Source: Mycolicibacter heraklionensis (GTDB taxonomy: Bacteria; Actinomycetota; Actinomycetes; Mycobacteriales; Mycobacteriaceae). From it: a stretch of DNA of 64,000 nt. The stretch spans positions 3,476,880 through 3,540,879 of the forward strand of contig NZ_CP080997.1 in assembly GCF_019645815.1 (NCBI RefSeq), given 5' to 3'. A model generated the notes under the pieces. It searched no databases and was not told where the DNA came from. It saw only the letters and a list, made by a program, of their open reading frames with translations. Shown piece by piece: positions 1 to 9,107 of the stretch. Made by a program: the position numbers and the translations under genes. Position 1 is the first letter of the stretch; every line of letters begins with the position of its first letter.

Positions 1-1
1 A

Positions 2-346
2 GTGCCCACCGCCCCGGACCTGTTCCCCGCGTTGGAGTCCCAGGGCGTCTCACCCACTCCGGGCATGACCGAGAACCGGCCGAACCTCACCCCGCCCCGG
101 CACTCCATGCCCGGCGATCCGCAGGGACCCCCGATCCCCCCGCCGCCCCCTGCCGAAGTCCCCACCCTCGAGCCCCAGGGCGCGGTCATCGGGGGCAACG
201 TCGGTGTGGTGGGCAGCCCGCTGGAAAAGCAGCAGATCAGCCGGATCACCGGCAGCTCAGACACCCCCACGGTGCTACTGCTGGCGCCGCTGTTGCGCGG
301 CAGCACGGTGCACCTGTCTCGGATCGCGAAAGAAGGTGGCCGGTGA
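2..346 (+). CDS. mceA: MceA-family protein, C-terminal end (partial)
   Basis: Only the last 114 codons lie in the window; the gene enters from upstream and the reading frame is open from base 2. The segment is Pro-rich, as is common for the tail of MceA proteins after the MCE and coiled-coil regions. The assignment rests mainly on position: it is followed without a gap by mceB, mceC, mceD, mceE and mceF. The stop overlaps the mceB GTG start by four bases (GTGA), which points to translational coupling. MceA is one of six substrate-binding subunits of a lipid importer driven by YrbE permeases and the MceG ATPase. Confidence 0.75.
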   Translation: MPTAPDLFPALESQGVSPTPGMTENRPNLTPPRHSMPGDPQGPPIPPPPPAEVPTLEPQGAVIGGNVGVVGSPLEKQQISRITGSSDTPTVLLLAPLLRGSTVHLSRIAKEGGR

Positions 347-1392
347 GGAGTCGTTCCAAATCGGTGATCGGCATGGCCCTGTTCACCAGCTTCGCCCTGA
401 CTGTCACCTGGATGGTCTACAACACCTTGCGCCGCGACATCGCCGGGCCCACCTACAGTTACTCGGCGATCTTCAGTGACGCATCCGGCATGGCGCCGGG
501 CGACGATGTGCGCGTCGCCGGGGTGCGGGTCGGGCGGGTCGACCGGGTGAAACTGCACGGCACCGCGGCCCGGGTGCAGTTCCGCGTGCAACGCAGCCAG
601 CAGCTGTACCAGAACACGATTGCCTCGGTGACCTACCAGAGCATCATCGGGCAGCGCTATCTCGGACTGGCTCAAGGTCCCGGCGACAACCACGAGATCC
701 TGCCCAACCACGGTCAGATACCGATCGAACGCACCAACCCATCACTGGATGTCTCCTACATGCTCAACGGATTCGAGCCACTGTTCGCCGAGCTGGACCC
801 CGAACAGGTGGACAACATCAGCAACGCGACAGTTCTGGCGCTGCAAGGCAATCACGCATCCATGCTGACGCTGATCACGCAGGCCTCACAGATGGCCGAA
901 ACCTTCGCCGGGCCCGACGAGGTGCTCAGCGCACTCATCGTCAACCTCAATCAGTTGATGACGGACCTGGCCAAACAAAGCACCAACATGGAGAACATGA
1001 TCCGCCAGTCGCGCGACACCATGGTCGCGCTGGCGAATCACCGCGAACCGTTGGTCGACTCGGTGGGCTCGATCAACGCCACCATGGCGCGACTGTCCAC
1101 CATCGTCGACAACATCACCCCGGATCTCGAAGAGTTCATCACGCGCCAGCCCGGCCTGCTCAACTACGGCGTCAACGACGGCCGCGAACGCTTCGCCTAC
1201 ATGGCGGCCAACCTCCCGTACGTACTGCAGGGGCTGGCCCGGATCACCCAGAGCGGCACCTACAGCGACGTCTACGCCTGCGAGCTGGACTTCGGCCTGT
1301 GGCGCGGCCTGTTCCACTGGTTCCGGTCGTTCGTCGGGGCGGCCACCGCCAGCGACGGCCTCGCCCACCAGCATTCGGCGGCGTGCCGATGA
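343..1392 (+). CDS. mceB: MceB-family lipid-importer subunit
   Basis: The 349-residue protein has an N-terminal membrane anchor at about residues 8-26, an MCE/MlaD domain at about 40-120 (GDDVRVAGVRVGRVD is the typical core) and a long helical region with Thr/Asn/Gln-rich heptads. This is the standard Mce architecture, in which the MCE domains form a ring and the helices a lipid-conducting needle across the periplasm. The GTG start overlaps the preceding stop, and the gene's own stop overlaps mceC by four bases (ATGA). Paralogue number within the mce1-mce6 series cannot be fixed from sequence alone. Confidence 0.9.
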   Translation: MRSRSKSVIGMALFTSFALTVTWMVYNTLRRDIAGPTYSYSAIFSDASGMAPGDDVRVAGVRVGRVDRVKLHGTAARVQFRVQRSQQLYQNTIASVTYQSIIGQRYLGLAQGPGDNHEILPNHGQIPIERTNPSLDVSYMLNGFEPLFAELDPEQVDNISNATVLALQGNHASMLTLITQASQMAETFAGPDEVLSALIVNLNQLMTDLAKQSTNMENMIRQSRDTMVALANHREPLVDSVGSINATMARLSTIVDNITPDLEEFITRQPGLLNYGVNDGRERFAYMAANLPYVLQGLARITQSGTYSDVYACELDFGLWRGLFHWFRSFVGAATASDGLAHQHSAACR

Positions 1393-2423
1393 GCCTGATC
1401 CCCGCCGCACTCAAACGCCCCATCGAATCGTTCAGTCGGCCCTGGATGGGCGTCATCTCGATCGTCATCATCGTCGCCGTGCTCACGGCCACCGTCGTCT
1501 ACTCCGGACTGGGCATCGGAAAGACCCGCTACCAAGGACAGTTCGCCCAAGCCGCCCAGATCCGCTCCGGCGCCGTGGTGACCATCGCCGGCGTCAAAGT
1601 CGGCACCGTTGAACGCGTCAAACTCGCCGGCGACCACGTGGTAGTCGGATTCAACGTCGAACGCGGCATCCCACTGGGCGCCGACACCCGCGCCGCGATC
1701 AAGCTGACCACCATCTTGGGGTCGCGCTATCTGGAACTGTCACCGGCAGGCACCGGGCAGCTGGAGAACCGGACGATCACCTTGGCGCACACCCAGGTTC
1801 CCTACGATCTGCAGCGCACCCTCGCCGGAGCGACGCGCACCCTGGGCCCGGTGGACGCCAATCGGTTCGTCGATTCGCTGAACATGCTCAACACCAACCT
1901 CGGCGGAGTCGCCGAGGAACTGCCGCAGGCGCTGACCAACCTGCAGGCGATGGCCGACATCATCGCCGACCGCCGCGAGCAACTCGGCACACTGCTGACC
2001 AACACCGAAACGCTCACCACCATGCTGCGCGACCAGCGGGCCAACCTCGGCGCCCTGGTCTTACAGGGCCGTGATGTGCTGCGCGAGATCGCCACCCGCC
2101 GTGCGGCCGTACAACGACTGTTCGCCAGCGCCACCCTGCTGGTCGACCGCACCCACGGAATCCTGCGCGACGAAGCGGCCGTCAACCAGATGATCCATGA
2201 CTTCGATGAATTCATGAAGATGACCGCAGACCACGACGCGTTGCTGCGCAGCTTCCTGCAGTCGACCCCGGTCGCGTTACGCAACTTCGCCAATGCCACC
2301 GGCAGCGGTAACGCGGCCGATGTCTTCTTGCCGGCCGGGATCTTCGTGGACTCCTGGATGTGCGCGCTGAGCGGACGCGCCAGGCAGTTCAACCTGGTCG
2401 AATACTTCAAGGACTGCGAATGA
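1389..2423 (+). CDS. mceC: MceC-family lipid-importer subunit
   Basis: The start is the ATG at 1389, inside the ATGA overlap with mceB; in-frame codons further upstream would bury it in mceB. The 344-residue product carries a single membrane anchor at about residues 20-42, an MCE domain (GAVVTIAGVKVGTVE) and a helical domain rich in Asn/Leu heptads, ending in FKDCE. It is one of the six non-identical Mce subunits (A-F) of one complex. It couples to mceD by another ATGA overlap. Confidence 0.9.
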   Translation: MSLIPAALKRPIESFSRPWMGVISIVIIVAVLTATVVYSGLGIGKTRYQGQFAQAAQIRSGAVVTIAGVKVGTVERVKLAGDHVVVGFNVERGIPLGADTRAAIKLTTILGSRYLELSPAGTGQLENRTITLAHTQVPYDLQRTLAGATRTLGPVDANRFVDSLNMLNTNLGGVAEELPQALTNLQAMADIIADRREQLGTLLTNTETLTTMLRDQRANLGALVLQGRDVLREIATRRAAVQRLFASATLLVDRTHGILRDEAAVNQMIHDFDEFMKMTADHDALLRSFLQSTPVALRNFANATGSGNAADVFLPAGIFVDSWMCALSGRARQFNLVEYFKDCE

Positions 2424-3556
2424 GTCGCGCCCTCAAGCTCTACGTGCTCGCCGGTGCGGCCGTCCTCGTCTTGGCCGTGACCGGTGCCGCGGTGGCACCG
2501 CAGTTGATCCCCGACCTGCCGCGGCTATCGCTGCACAAGATCCGGGTGACCGCTCAATTCCAAGACGCCGTAGGGCTTTACGCCGGCAACGGGGTGTCGG
2601 TGCTCGGCATGGACGTCGGAAAGGTCACCAGCATCACCCCCAAGGGGGGCTACGTCGAGGTGAAGCTCGCAATCGACGCCGGTGTCGACATCCCCGCCGA
2701 CGCCGAAGCCGTCACCGTCTCCTCCTCGGTGCTCACCGACCGTCACGTCGAGCTCACCCCGGCGTATCGCGGCGGGCCCAAGCTGCGCAACGGCGATGTG
2801 CTGAGCCTGGACCGCACCCGCACACCGGTGGAGTTCGAACGGACCCTGGCGATGATGGACAAGCTGGGCAGCGCGTTGCGGGGCGACGACAACAATCAGG
2901 GACCGCTGGGCGAATTCGTCGCCGTCGGCTCGCAGATCACCGTCGGCAACGGTCCAGACATCAAGGCGACCCTGGGCCGGTTGTCGCAAGCCCTGCAGGT
3001 CGGGTCGGACAAGGGCGCACGCAGCAAGAAGACCATCCAGACGATCATCACAGGCGTCGCCGAGCTCAGCGAGGCAGCGTCGAGAAACGACGCCGCACTG
3101 CGGGAATTCGGTTCCTACGTCCACCAGCTCAGCGGCATCCTGGCCGCAGAAAACTTGGGATCCGGAAACACCGGAGCCAAGATCAACCGGCTGCTCGCCG
3201 AGACGTCGCGGCTTCTCGAAGGCAACCAGGACCGGCTGCGCGAGGCCTTCTCCGGTGCCCGCACAGTCGCCACCACGCTCACCGACAACGAACGCGACCT
3301 GCGCGAGATCCTCGACGTGGGCCCACTGTTCATCGACAACTTCTACAACGTCATCGACGAGAACGCGGGCAGCCTGCGATCTCACCTGCTGCTGGGCAAG
3401 ACCTTGTTCAACAGTCAGTTCGGCAAGGAGGTCTGCAACCTGATGGGCCTGCGGCAGCTCGCGTGCGCTACCGGAACGTTGCAGGACTACGGACCGGACT
3501 TCGGGTTGGGCAGCATGCTCGATCTGATGCAGGACGGGATCGGTCAGCAGCCATGA
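2420..3556 (+). CDS. mceD: MceD-family lipid-importer subunit
   Basis: The 378-residue protein starts at the ATG of the ATGA overlap at 2420. An N-terminal membrane segment (about residues 6-26) precedes an MCE domain with the signature GNGVSVLGMDVGKV, followed by a long helical region. Position four in the A-F order defines it as MceD. The stop overlaps mceE by four bases, so the block looks like one tightly coupled transcript. Confidence 0.9.
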   Translation: MSRALKLYVLAGAAVLVLAVTGAAVAPQLIPDLPRLSLHKIRVTAQFQDAVGLYAGNGVSVLGMDVGKVTSITPKGGYVEVKLAIDAGVDIPADAEAVTVSSSVLTDRHVELTPAYRGGPKLRNGDVLSLDRTRTPVEFERTLAMMDKLGSALRGDDNNQGPLGEFVAVGSQITVGNGPDIKATLGRLSQALQVGSDKGARSKKTIQTIITGVAELSEAASRNDAALREFGSYVHQLSGILAAENLGSGNTGAKINRLLAETSRLLEGNQDRLREAFSGARTVATTLTDNERDLREILDVGPLFIDNFYNVIDENAGSLRSHLLLGKTLFNSQFGKEVCNLMGLRQLACATGTLQDYGPDFGLGSMLDLMQDGIGQQP

Positions 3557-4668
3557 CACGGTCGACGAGATGGGTGCGAGGAACTCGTGCGGCGCTGGCG
3601 ATCGCGACCGCGCTGCTGACGGTCGGATGCGGCCTGGACCTAGAGAGTGTGGCCCTGCCCGCGCCGGGCGGCGGCGGGCCGTACTACACCATCACCGCCG
3701 TCTTCTCCGACGCACTGAACCTTCCCGAGAAGGCCAAGGTGCGGTTGTACGGGGCGCAGATCGGTGAGGTCGAATCCATTCGGGCTCAAGACTTCAACGC
3801 CTACATCACCATGCGGATCAAATCGGCCGTACCGCTGTATGCCGGCAGCACCGCCGAGCTGCGGTCGGCCACCCCGCTGGGCGACATCTTCGTTCAGATC
3901 TGGCCCGACAAGAACCGGCCGGACGACGCCCCGCTGCTGCACAACGGCTCGGTACTGCCGCTGGAATCAACCGCCAACGCTCCGACCATCGAAGAACTGA
4001 TCAGCTCGATGGCGATGCTGGTCAACGGCGGCACGGTGCGCCACCTGGTGTCCATGCTCAACGGCGCGGGCAAGGCCGTCGGCGGACGCGGCGAAAAGCT
4101 CGGCCTGCTACTGGACCAGACCGCGACCCTGCTGTCGCGGATGAGCGCCCGGTCGCAGCAGTTGGACCGGACGCTGCGGAGGTCATCGGAGCTGGCCGCG
4201 ACCATGTCGGCGCGTCAGAACACCTTCGACGACGCCCTCACCCACCTGGCGCCCGCCCTCAACGTGATCTCCGACAACACCTCCGATCTGATCGACCTGG
4301 TCGACACCGGCGCGCGGATCACCCGTCAGCTGTCCCGCTTCCCGTCTCTGCAAGGCACCGATACCCGCAGCCTCACCGCCGACCTGAACAAGATGGCGGG
4401 AGTGTTCAACGAGATCGCCGTCGACCCCGAACTCTCGCTGATGCCGTTCAACCGGTTCCTGGGCATCTTGATGAAGACCCTCAACGGCCCTGCCGCACAC
4501 GTCAAGGGAGAAATCGACAAGATCACGCTGGTTCCCTGGCCTGACAAGAACTACCCGGGCGATCCAGAATTCCACTGGACCGACGGCACCGACTGGCATC
4601 TGATGATCGGAGACCTGCGCTACGAGTGGAACATGCTGCTCTCCCGGATCTACGGACCGCAGCGATGA
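3553..4668 (+). CDS. mceE: MceE-family lipoprotein (LprK/LprM type)
   Basis: MceE members are the lipoprotein of each Mce complex. Here a basic N-terminus and hydrophobic stretch lead to the lipobox LTVGC with the acylated Cys at residue 26. The MCE domain follows (EKAKVRLYGAQIGEVES), then the helical part; total 371 residues. The ATG at 3553 is chosen because it gives a normal lipoprotein signal peptide and the same ATGA coupling seen in the rest of the operon. Confidence 0.92.
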   Translation: MTRSTRWVRGTRAALAIATALLTVGCGLDLESVALPAPGGGGPYYTITAVFSDALNLPEKAKVRLYGAQIGEVESIRAQDFNAYITMRIKSAVPLYAGSTAELRSATPLGDIFVQIWPDKNRPDDAPLLHNGSVLPLESTANAPTIEELISSMAMLVNGGTVRHLVSMLNGAGKAVGGRGEKLGLLLDQTATLLSRMSARSQQLDRTLRRSSELAATMSARQNTFDDALTHLAPALNVISDNTSDLIDLVDTGARITRQLSRFPSLQGTDTRSLTADLNKMAGVFNEIAVDPELSLMPFNRFLGILMKTLNGPAAHVKGEIDKITLVPWPDKNYPGDPEFHWTDGTDWHLMIGDLRYEWNMLLSRIYGPQR

Positions 4669-5936
4669 GACCGTTTCTCGACCTCCTCGACCTGTTCGCC
4701 CGGCTGGGCGTATGGCTGGTCCAAGCCGGCTACCGACGGCGAATTCTGTTGTCCGGCATCGGATTGGCGCTGACCACAGTGGTGGCGGCGGCATATGTGA
4801 CGATCTTCGGCGTCGGGATCAACCCCGCGCAGAAGACGATCTCCGTGCGAGTTCTGCTCCCGCAGTCCGGCGGGCTGCTGGTCAATCAGGACGTGACGCT
4901 GCGCGGCATCCCGATCGGCCGGGTCACCGATGTGCACCTGACCGCGACGGGAGCCGAGGCCGTCGTCTCGCTGCGCGCCGACCGCCCCATTCCGCGCGAC
5001 ACGCCGGTGCGGGTGTCCGGGCTGTCGGTCGCCGGTGAGCAATACCTGGACTTTCGCCCCGAGCACGAGAACGGGCCATACCTCACCAACGGCTCACTGG
5101 TCGGCCAGGAGCAGACCAGCGTGCCGGTCTCGCTGCCCCAGATCATCGACGACAGCCGCGGCGCCCTGGGCCAGGTCGACGCCGAGAAACTGACAGCGGT
5201 CTTCAACGAGCTTCGAGTCAGTCCGGATGGCGGCAAGAAACTGTCCGCGCTGTTGGACGGCACGGTGCTGCTCGCCTCGACGCTCGACGGCGTACTACCC
5301 GAGACGGTCAGCATGTTGCGCAACACCCGGGTCACGTTCACCACCTTCAGCGACGTCAGCCCGGGATTGAGCGGCACCAGCAACGACCTGCAACAGATCC
5401 TCGGCGGGGCCAACGCCATGGACGGCGGGTTCCGCACCCTGGTCGAACTCGGCGGTACTGAACTGGGACAGGTCGACAGCTTCATCGGCGATAACCGGGA
5501 GAACGTCTACGCCCTGCTGGGCAACCTGACCACCCTGTCGCAGATTCTCTACCTGCGGGTGCCCACCCTGCAGGACCTGTGGCGCCCCGACCACGGCTCG
5601 CTGGTGGACCGACTGGCCGGCACAGTGCACGACGGCGGCATCTGGGTGATCGCCGACATCTATCCCAGGCACCGCTGCGACTACGGCCTGCCCCGCAAAC
5701 CGCCCTCGGCGGTGAATTTCCCTGCGCCGTACCGTTACACCTACTGCCCCGACGACGACCCCTCGCTGCTGGTTCGCGGCGCTCGCAACGCACCACGCCC
5801 ACCCGGGGACGACACCGCCGGGCCGCCCCCGGGCCACGACCCGCTGGCAACCCTGGAACCGCCTCCGGTCTATCCGCCCTACACCTTGCCCACTCCCGAT
5901 GGCGGTCCGCAGCTGCCCGCGTGGATCCCCAACTGA
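4665..5936 (+). CDS. mceF: MceF-family lipid-importer subunit
   Basis: The 423-residue protein has a membrane anchor near residues 27-47, an MCE domain (NQDVTLRGIPIGRVTD), a helical region and a Pro-rich C-terminal tail typical of MceF. It is the last core subunit. Its stop overlaps the ATG of the next gene by one base, so the two Mce-associated genes downstream belong to the same transcript. Confidence 0.9.
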   Translation: MRPFLDLLDLFARLGVWLVQAGYRRRILLSGIGLALTTVVAAAYVTIFGVGINPAQKTISVRVLLPQSGGLLVNQDVTLRGIPIGRVTDVHLTATGAEAVVSLRADRPIPRDTPVRVSGLSVAGEQYLDFRPEHENGPYLTNGSLVGQEQTSVPVSLPQIIDDSRGALGQVDAEKLTAVFNELRVSPDGGKKLSALLDGTVLLASTLDGVLPETVSMLRNTRVTFTTFSDVSPGLSGTSNDLQQILGGANAMDGGFRTLVELGGTELGQVDSFIGDNRENVYALLGNLTTLSQILYLRVPTLQDLWRPDHGSLVDRLAGTVHDGGIWVIADIYPRHRCDYGLPRKPPSAVNFPAPYRYTYCPDDDPSLLVRGARNAPRPPGDDTAGPPPGHDPLATLEPPPVYPPYTLPTPDGGPQLPAWIPN

Positions 5937-6568
5937 TGAGAAAGCCGAGCCCCATGGGAAAAACCGCCGACCCGGACGTCTTCGACCAACTCGACGAACA
6001 ACGCGAGACGGACCTCAAGACGGAATCAGCGCATGACGAGGCCGCCGACCATATCGACCCCGAACCCACAACACCCTCGGTACCGGTGTCGCGGCGCCGC
6101 CGAGCGCCGGTGGCGCTGGTGGCCGCCGTGTTGATCGCGGCGCTGACCTATTCGGGATATGCCGGGTGGCGCCTGCACCAGCTTGATGCACGCGCCGCTG
6201 CGGGGCAGGCCGCCCTGGCGGCCGCCAAGGATTACGCGATCACCTTGACCAGCCTGGACACCGCCGACATCGACGGCAACTACGCCCGCGCGATCGACGG
6301 CGCGACCGGCCAGTTCAAGGACGCCTACAGCTTGGGCGCCAAGCAATTACGTCAGATCCTGATCGACAACAAGGCCACCGGCAAGGGAATCGTCCTCGAC
6401 GCGGCCGTCAAGTCCGCCACCACGACCCGCGTGGAGGTGTTGCTGTTCGTCGATCAGTCGATCACCAACGCGGTGCGATCGGAACCACGGATCGACCGCA
6501 ACCGGATCCAGATGACCATGGAACTCGTCGACAACCGCTGGCTGGCCAGCCAGGTCGATCTGGTCTGA
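5936..6568 (+). CDS. Mce-associated membrane protein (first)
   Basis: The 210-residue protein has a charged cytoplasmic N-terminus of about 57 residues, one transmembrane helix (about 58-78) and an extracytoplasmic domain of the Mce-associated type: LDTADIDGNYARAIDGATGQF, then a conserved VDQSITN strand and a C-terminal W-L-x-S-x-V motif. Such proteins are encoded directly after mceF and are thought to stabilise Mce complexes. An ATG at 5954 is an alternative start. It is paralogous to the next gene. Confidence 0.85.
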   Translation: MRKPSPMGKTADPDVFDQLDEQRETDLKTESAHDEAADHIDPEPTTPSVPVSRRRRAPVALVAAVLIAALTYSGYAGWRLHQLDARAAAGQAALAAAKDYAITLTSLDTADIDGNYARAIDGATGQFKDAYSLGAKQLRQILIDNKATGKGIVLDAAVKSATTTRVEVLLFVDQSITNAVRSEPRIDRNRIQMTMELVDNRWLASQVDLV

Positions 6569-6574
6569 GCAACC

Positions 6575-7147
6575 ATGACCACCATCGAGAAGCCCGACAC
6601 CAAGACGCCGCAGAAGCCTCCGGCGGCTCGGCCCCGCCGGCTGCGGCGGCTGGCCCGGCCGGCCGCCGCCCTGGGCACTCTCGCGGTTCTCGCGGGCAGC
6701 GGATACCAGAGCTGGCTGCTGTACCAGCAGCATCGCTTCGACGTCGCCGCCCGGGAGGCTTCCGACGCCGCAACGCAATACGCGGTGCTGCTGACGACAG
6801 CGAGTCCCGGCACGGTCGATCGGCAGATCACCGAGCTGTTGGACCGATCGACCGGCACATTCCACGACCGTTACGCCAAGCAGAGCTCCCAGCTTCGCGC
6901 GATGCTGATCGCCAACCAGGTGACCACCAGTGGCACCATCATCGACTCCGCGGTGAAATCAGCCGACGCCACCGACGCCACAGTGCTGCTGTTCGTCGAG
7001 CAGACCTTCAGCAGCGCGGCGTTGAAAAAGGACCCTGGAGGCCAGATCGCCCAAGCGCCGCCCGACGTCACCGCCATGGCGCTCACCCTGCACCGAGATG
7101 GCGGACGGTGGCTGGTCAGCGATGTCGTGGCAGGGCAGCAACAATGA
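6575..7147 (+). CDS. Mce-associated membrane protein (second)
   Basis: A 190-residue paralogue of the upstream protein, with a basic Pro/Arg-rich N-terminus, a transmembrane helix at about residues 28-50 and the same extracytoplasmic fold (DRQITELLDRSTGTFHD, LLFVEQTFS, WLVSDVV). Two Mce-associated genes after mceF match the general layout of mycobacterial mce operons, for example Rv1972-Rv1973 after M. tuberculosis mce3F. Its stop overlaps the next ATG. Confidence 0.85.
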   Translation: MTTIEKPDTKTPQKPPAARPRRLRRLARPAAALGTLAVLAGSGYQSWLLYQQHRFDVAAREASDAATQYAVLLTTASPGTVDRQITELLDRSTGTFHDRYAKQSSQLRAMLIANQVTTSGTIIDSAVKSADATDATVLLFVEQTFSSAALKKDPGGQIAQAPPDVTAMALTLHRDGGRWLVSDVVAGQQQ

Positions 7148-7947
7148 CGAGTAGCGGCACAGCGTGGTGCGGTCTGGCCGCTGCGCTGGTCACCGCAAAC
7201 ACGGTGCTGGCCCCGGCGGCCGTCGCCTCCGCGCCGGGCTTCTGCGACGAGCTTCAGGCGAGCTGGGACGGTCAGCGCTGCACGACCCTGGTGGTGTCGC
7301 CCCGAAAGGCCGAGCGGTACATCGCCTTTGACCTTCCCGAGGCAATGCTGGACAACGCCGCGGCCGGACCGGTGATGCGCGACTTCTACCGCCGGCTGAT
7401 GAGCGGCTGGCGCAGCTCGGGCGCCGAGGCCGTGCGGGACAGCAGCGCTGTCGCCTACTACGAGAGCTTTCCGGGGCCGGGTGCGGTGCAGTCGCTGGTG
7501 ATACATGAATGCCTGGAACCGTTTGGGATGCAGGCCAACAACGCCTACCGCACCTTCGTGTTCGACATGGCCACCGGGCGCCGCCTGACCCTTGGCGACC
7601 TGTTCAAGCCGGGCGTCGACCCGATGGCCGCGATCGCGGGCGCGGCGGCCCCGGTGCTGCCGGCCGCACTGGACGCCGCGGCGCCCCCGCATGCGCCCAA
7701 CACCTACCCGTTCACCGTCGACGAGTTTCAGCCCAGCCCACGGGGCAGCGGATATACCGGCGACTACCGGGCATTCGCGCTCACCCCCGACCAACTGGTG
7801 CTGTACCTGCCCGACGCCCCGCTGCTTCGAGAGAACCCGCAGCCCGCCGACCGGTTCGTGTGGTCCATGGATGGCAGGGCGGTGGTGGCCAGGGTGCCCC
7901 TGGCGTCGCTGTCGCCCGCCCTGCGACCGGAATACGGTGGAACGTGA
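7144..7947 (+). CDS. secreted MPT64/RsiV-like (DUF3298) protein
   Basis: The 267-residue product has a signal peptide (cleavage near residue 30, ASA-PG) and then an early Cys pair (FCDEL and QRCTT) in the same places as in MPT64. The C-terminal half has the DUF3298 pattern: YRTFVFDMATGRRLTLGDLF, then a stretch ending AFALTPDQLVLYLPD and VPLASL. MPT64-type proteins are exported antigens of unclear biochemical role. The ATG at 7144 overlaps the upstream stop, so it is cotranscribed with the mce genes. Function in lipid import is only an inference from context. Confidence 0.7.
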   Translation: MTSSGTAWCGLAAALVTANTVLAPAAVASAPGFCDELQASWDGQRCTTLVVSPRKAERYIAFDLPEAMLDNAAAGPVMRDFYRRLMSGWRSSGAEAVRDSSAVAYYESFPGPGAVQSLVIHECLEPFGMQANNAYRTFVFDMATGRRLTLGDLFKPGVDPMAAIAGAAAPVLPAALDAAAPPHAPNTYPFTVDEFQPSPRGSGYTGDYRAFALTPDQLVLYLPDAPLLRENPQPADRFVWSMDGRAVVARVPLASLSPALRPEYGGT

Positions 7948-7975
7948 GGCCAGCCCTGATAGGAGGACCCTGGAG

Positions 7976-8155
7976 ATGATGCTTCTGGTGCGGATCATCG
8001 ACCTTGTCGTGAGCGTGCTGCGCTACCTGGCCACCCCCGAAGCCCGGCTACTGCGCGCCGGCGTGCTGGTCGTGCTGTTCTTCGGTGTCGCGGTCGGTGC
8101 AGCCGGGCTGATCTGGGGACTCGCCCAACTCCCGCACTACCTTGCCGGGCCATAA
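7976..8155 (+). CDS. small single-pass membrane protein
   Basis: A 59-residue protein with one hydrophobic helix (about residues 23-50, VLVVLFFGVAVGAAGLIWGL) following a short amphipathic N-terminus. A strong ribosome-binding site (AGGAGG, then TGGAG) precedes tandem ATG codons at 7976 and 7979; the longer open frame upstream lacks any such site. It sits between the MPT64-like gene and the DUF2236 genes in the same direction. No family is recognised. Confidence 0.6.
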   Translation: MMLLVRIIDLVVSVLRYLATPEARLLRAGVLVVLFFGVAVGAAGLIWGLAQLPHYLAGP

Positions 8156-8190
8156 CCGCCACATATCGCTGCATCGAGAGGATCGCTCAC

Positions 8191-9105
8191 ATGTCGACCT
8201 GCCATGAACAACACGGCCAGGACCAGGCCCGGCACCGCTTACTCACCACCGCCGAGACCCGGGTTCACGTCGACTGTTACACCCCGCGCTGGGACGACGA
8301 CCCGGTCGATCTGACTGAGGCACTGGACTTTTGGTCGGCTGCCGCGGCGGCGGCCAATGTCATCATGCAGTTGAGCATGCCCGGCGTCGGCTACGGCGTC
8401 GTGGAGAGTCGAGTGGAATCCGGCTCGCTGATGGAACATCCGTGGAAGCGGCTGCGCACCACCGCCCAGTACATGGCCGTCGCGGTGCTGGGCACCGAGG
8501 AGGAACGCGCCGCCTACCGTGACGCGGTCAACGTCGCGCATCGGCAGGTTCGCTCCACGGCGGACAGTCCGGTCAAATACAACGCCTTCGACCGGGATCT
8601 GCAACTATGGGTCGCCGCGTGCCTGTTCGTCTTCTACGAGGACACCTACCAGCTGCTGCGCGGCAAGATGACCGAGGAACAGGCGGAGGCGTTCTACCAC
8701 CACGCCTGGCCGCTCGGCACCACCCTGCAGGTCACCGACGACCAGTGGCCGCCCACCCGCGCCGAGTTCGACACCTATTGGAACACCACCTGCCAAACTC
8801 TTCAGATGGACGACGCCGTGCGCGACTACCTCATGCGCCTAGTCGACCTGAAGATGGTCAACCCGATCTTCCGGGCGCTCCTGGGGCCGCTGCTGCGATT
8901 CTTGACGATCGGTTTTCTGCCACCGGTCTTTCGCGAGCTGCTCGGTGTGCAATGGTCGCGAGGCGAACAACGCCAGTTCGAAAATCTTTTTCTGCTCGTG
9001 TCATTTGTGAACCGCTTCATTCCCCGGTTCATCCGGACCGCCAACTATCACGTGCTGATGGCCGATGTTCGCCATCGCATCCGGCGCCACAAGTCGCTGA
9101 TCTGA
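8191..9105 (+). CDS. MpaB/DUF2236-family oxygenase-like protein
   Basis: The 304-residue protein fits the ER-bound oxygenase MpaB/rubber-oxygenase (Lcp-like) family. It has an N-terminal leader, a region corresponding to the haem pocket (ESGSLMEHPWKRLRTTAQYM) and the signature KYNAFDRDLQLWVAACLFVFYEDTYQ. Characterised members are b-type haem proteins acting on prenyl-chain substrates. It is paired with a second DUF2236 gene two bases downstream, and both sit between a lipid importer and a TetR regulator, which suggests oxidation of an imported lipid (inference). Confidence 0.75.
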   Translation: MSTCHEQHGQDQARHRLLTTAETRVHVDCYTPRWDDDPVDLTEALDFWSAAAAAANVIMQLSMPGVGYGVVESRVESGSLMEHPWKRLRTTAQYMAVAVLGTEEERAAYRDAVNVAHRQVRSTADSPVKYNAFDRDLQLWVAACLFVFYEDTYQLLRGKMTEEQAEAFYHHAWPLGTTLQVTDDQWPPTRAEFDTYWNTTCQTLQMDDAVRDYLMRLVDLKMVNPIFRALLGPLLRFLTIGFLPPVFRELLGVQWSRGEQRQFENLFLLVSFVNRFIPRFIRTANYHVLMADVRHRIRRHKSLI

Positions 9106-9107
9106 CC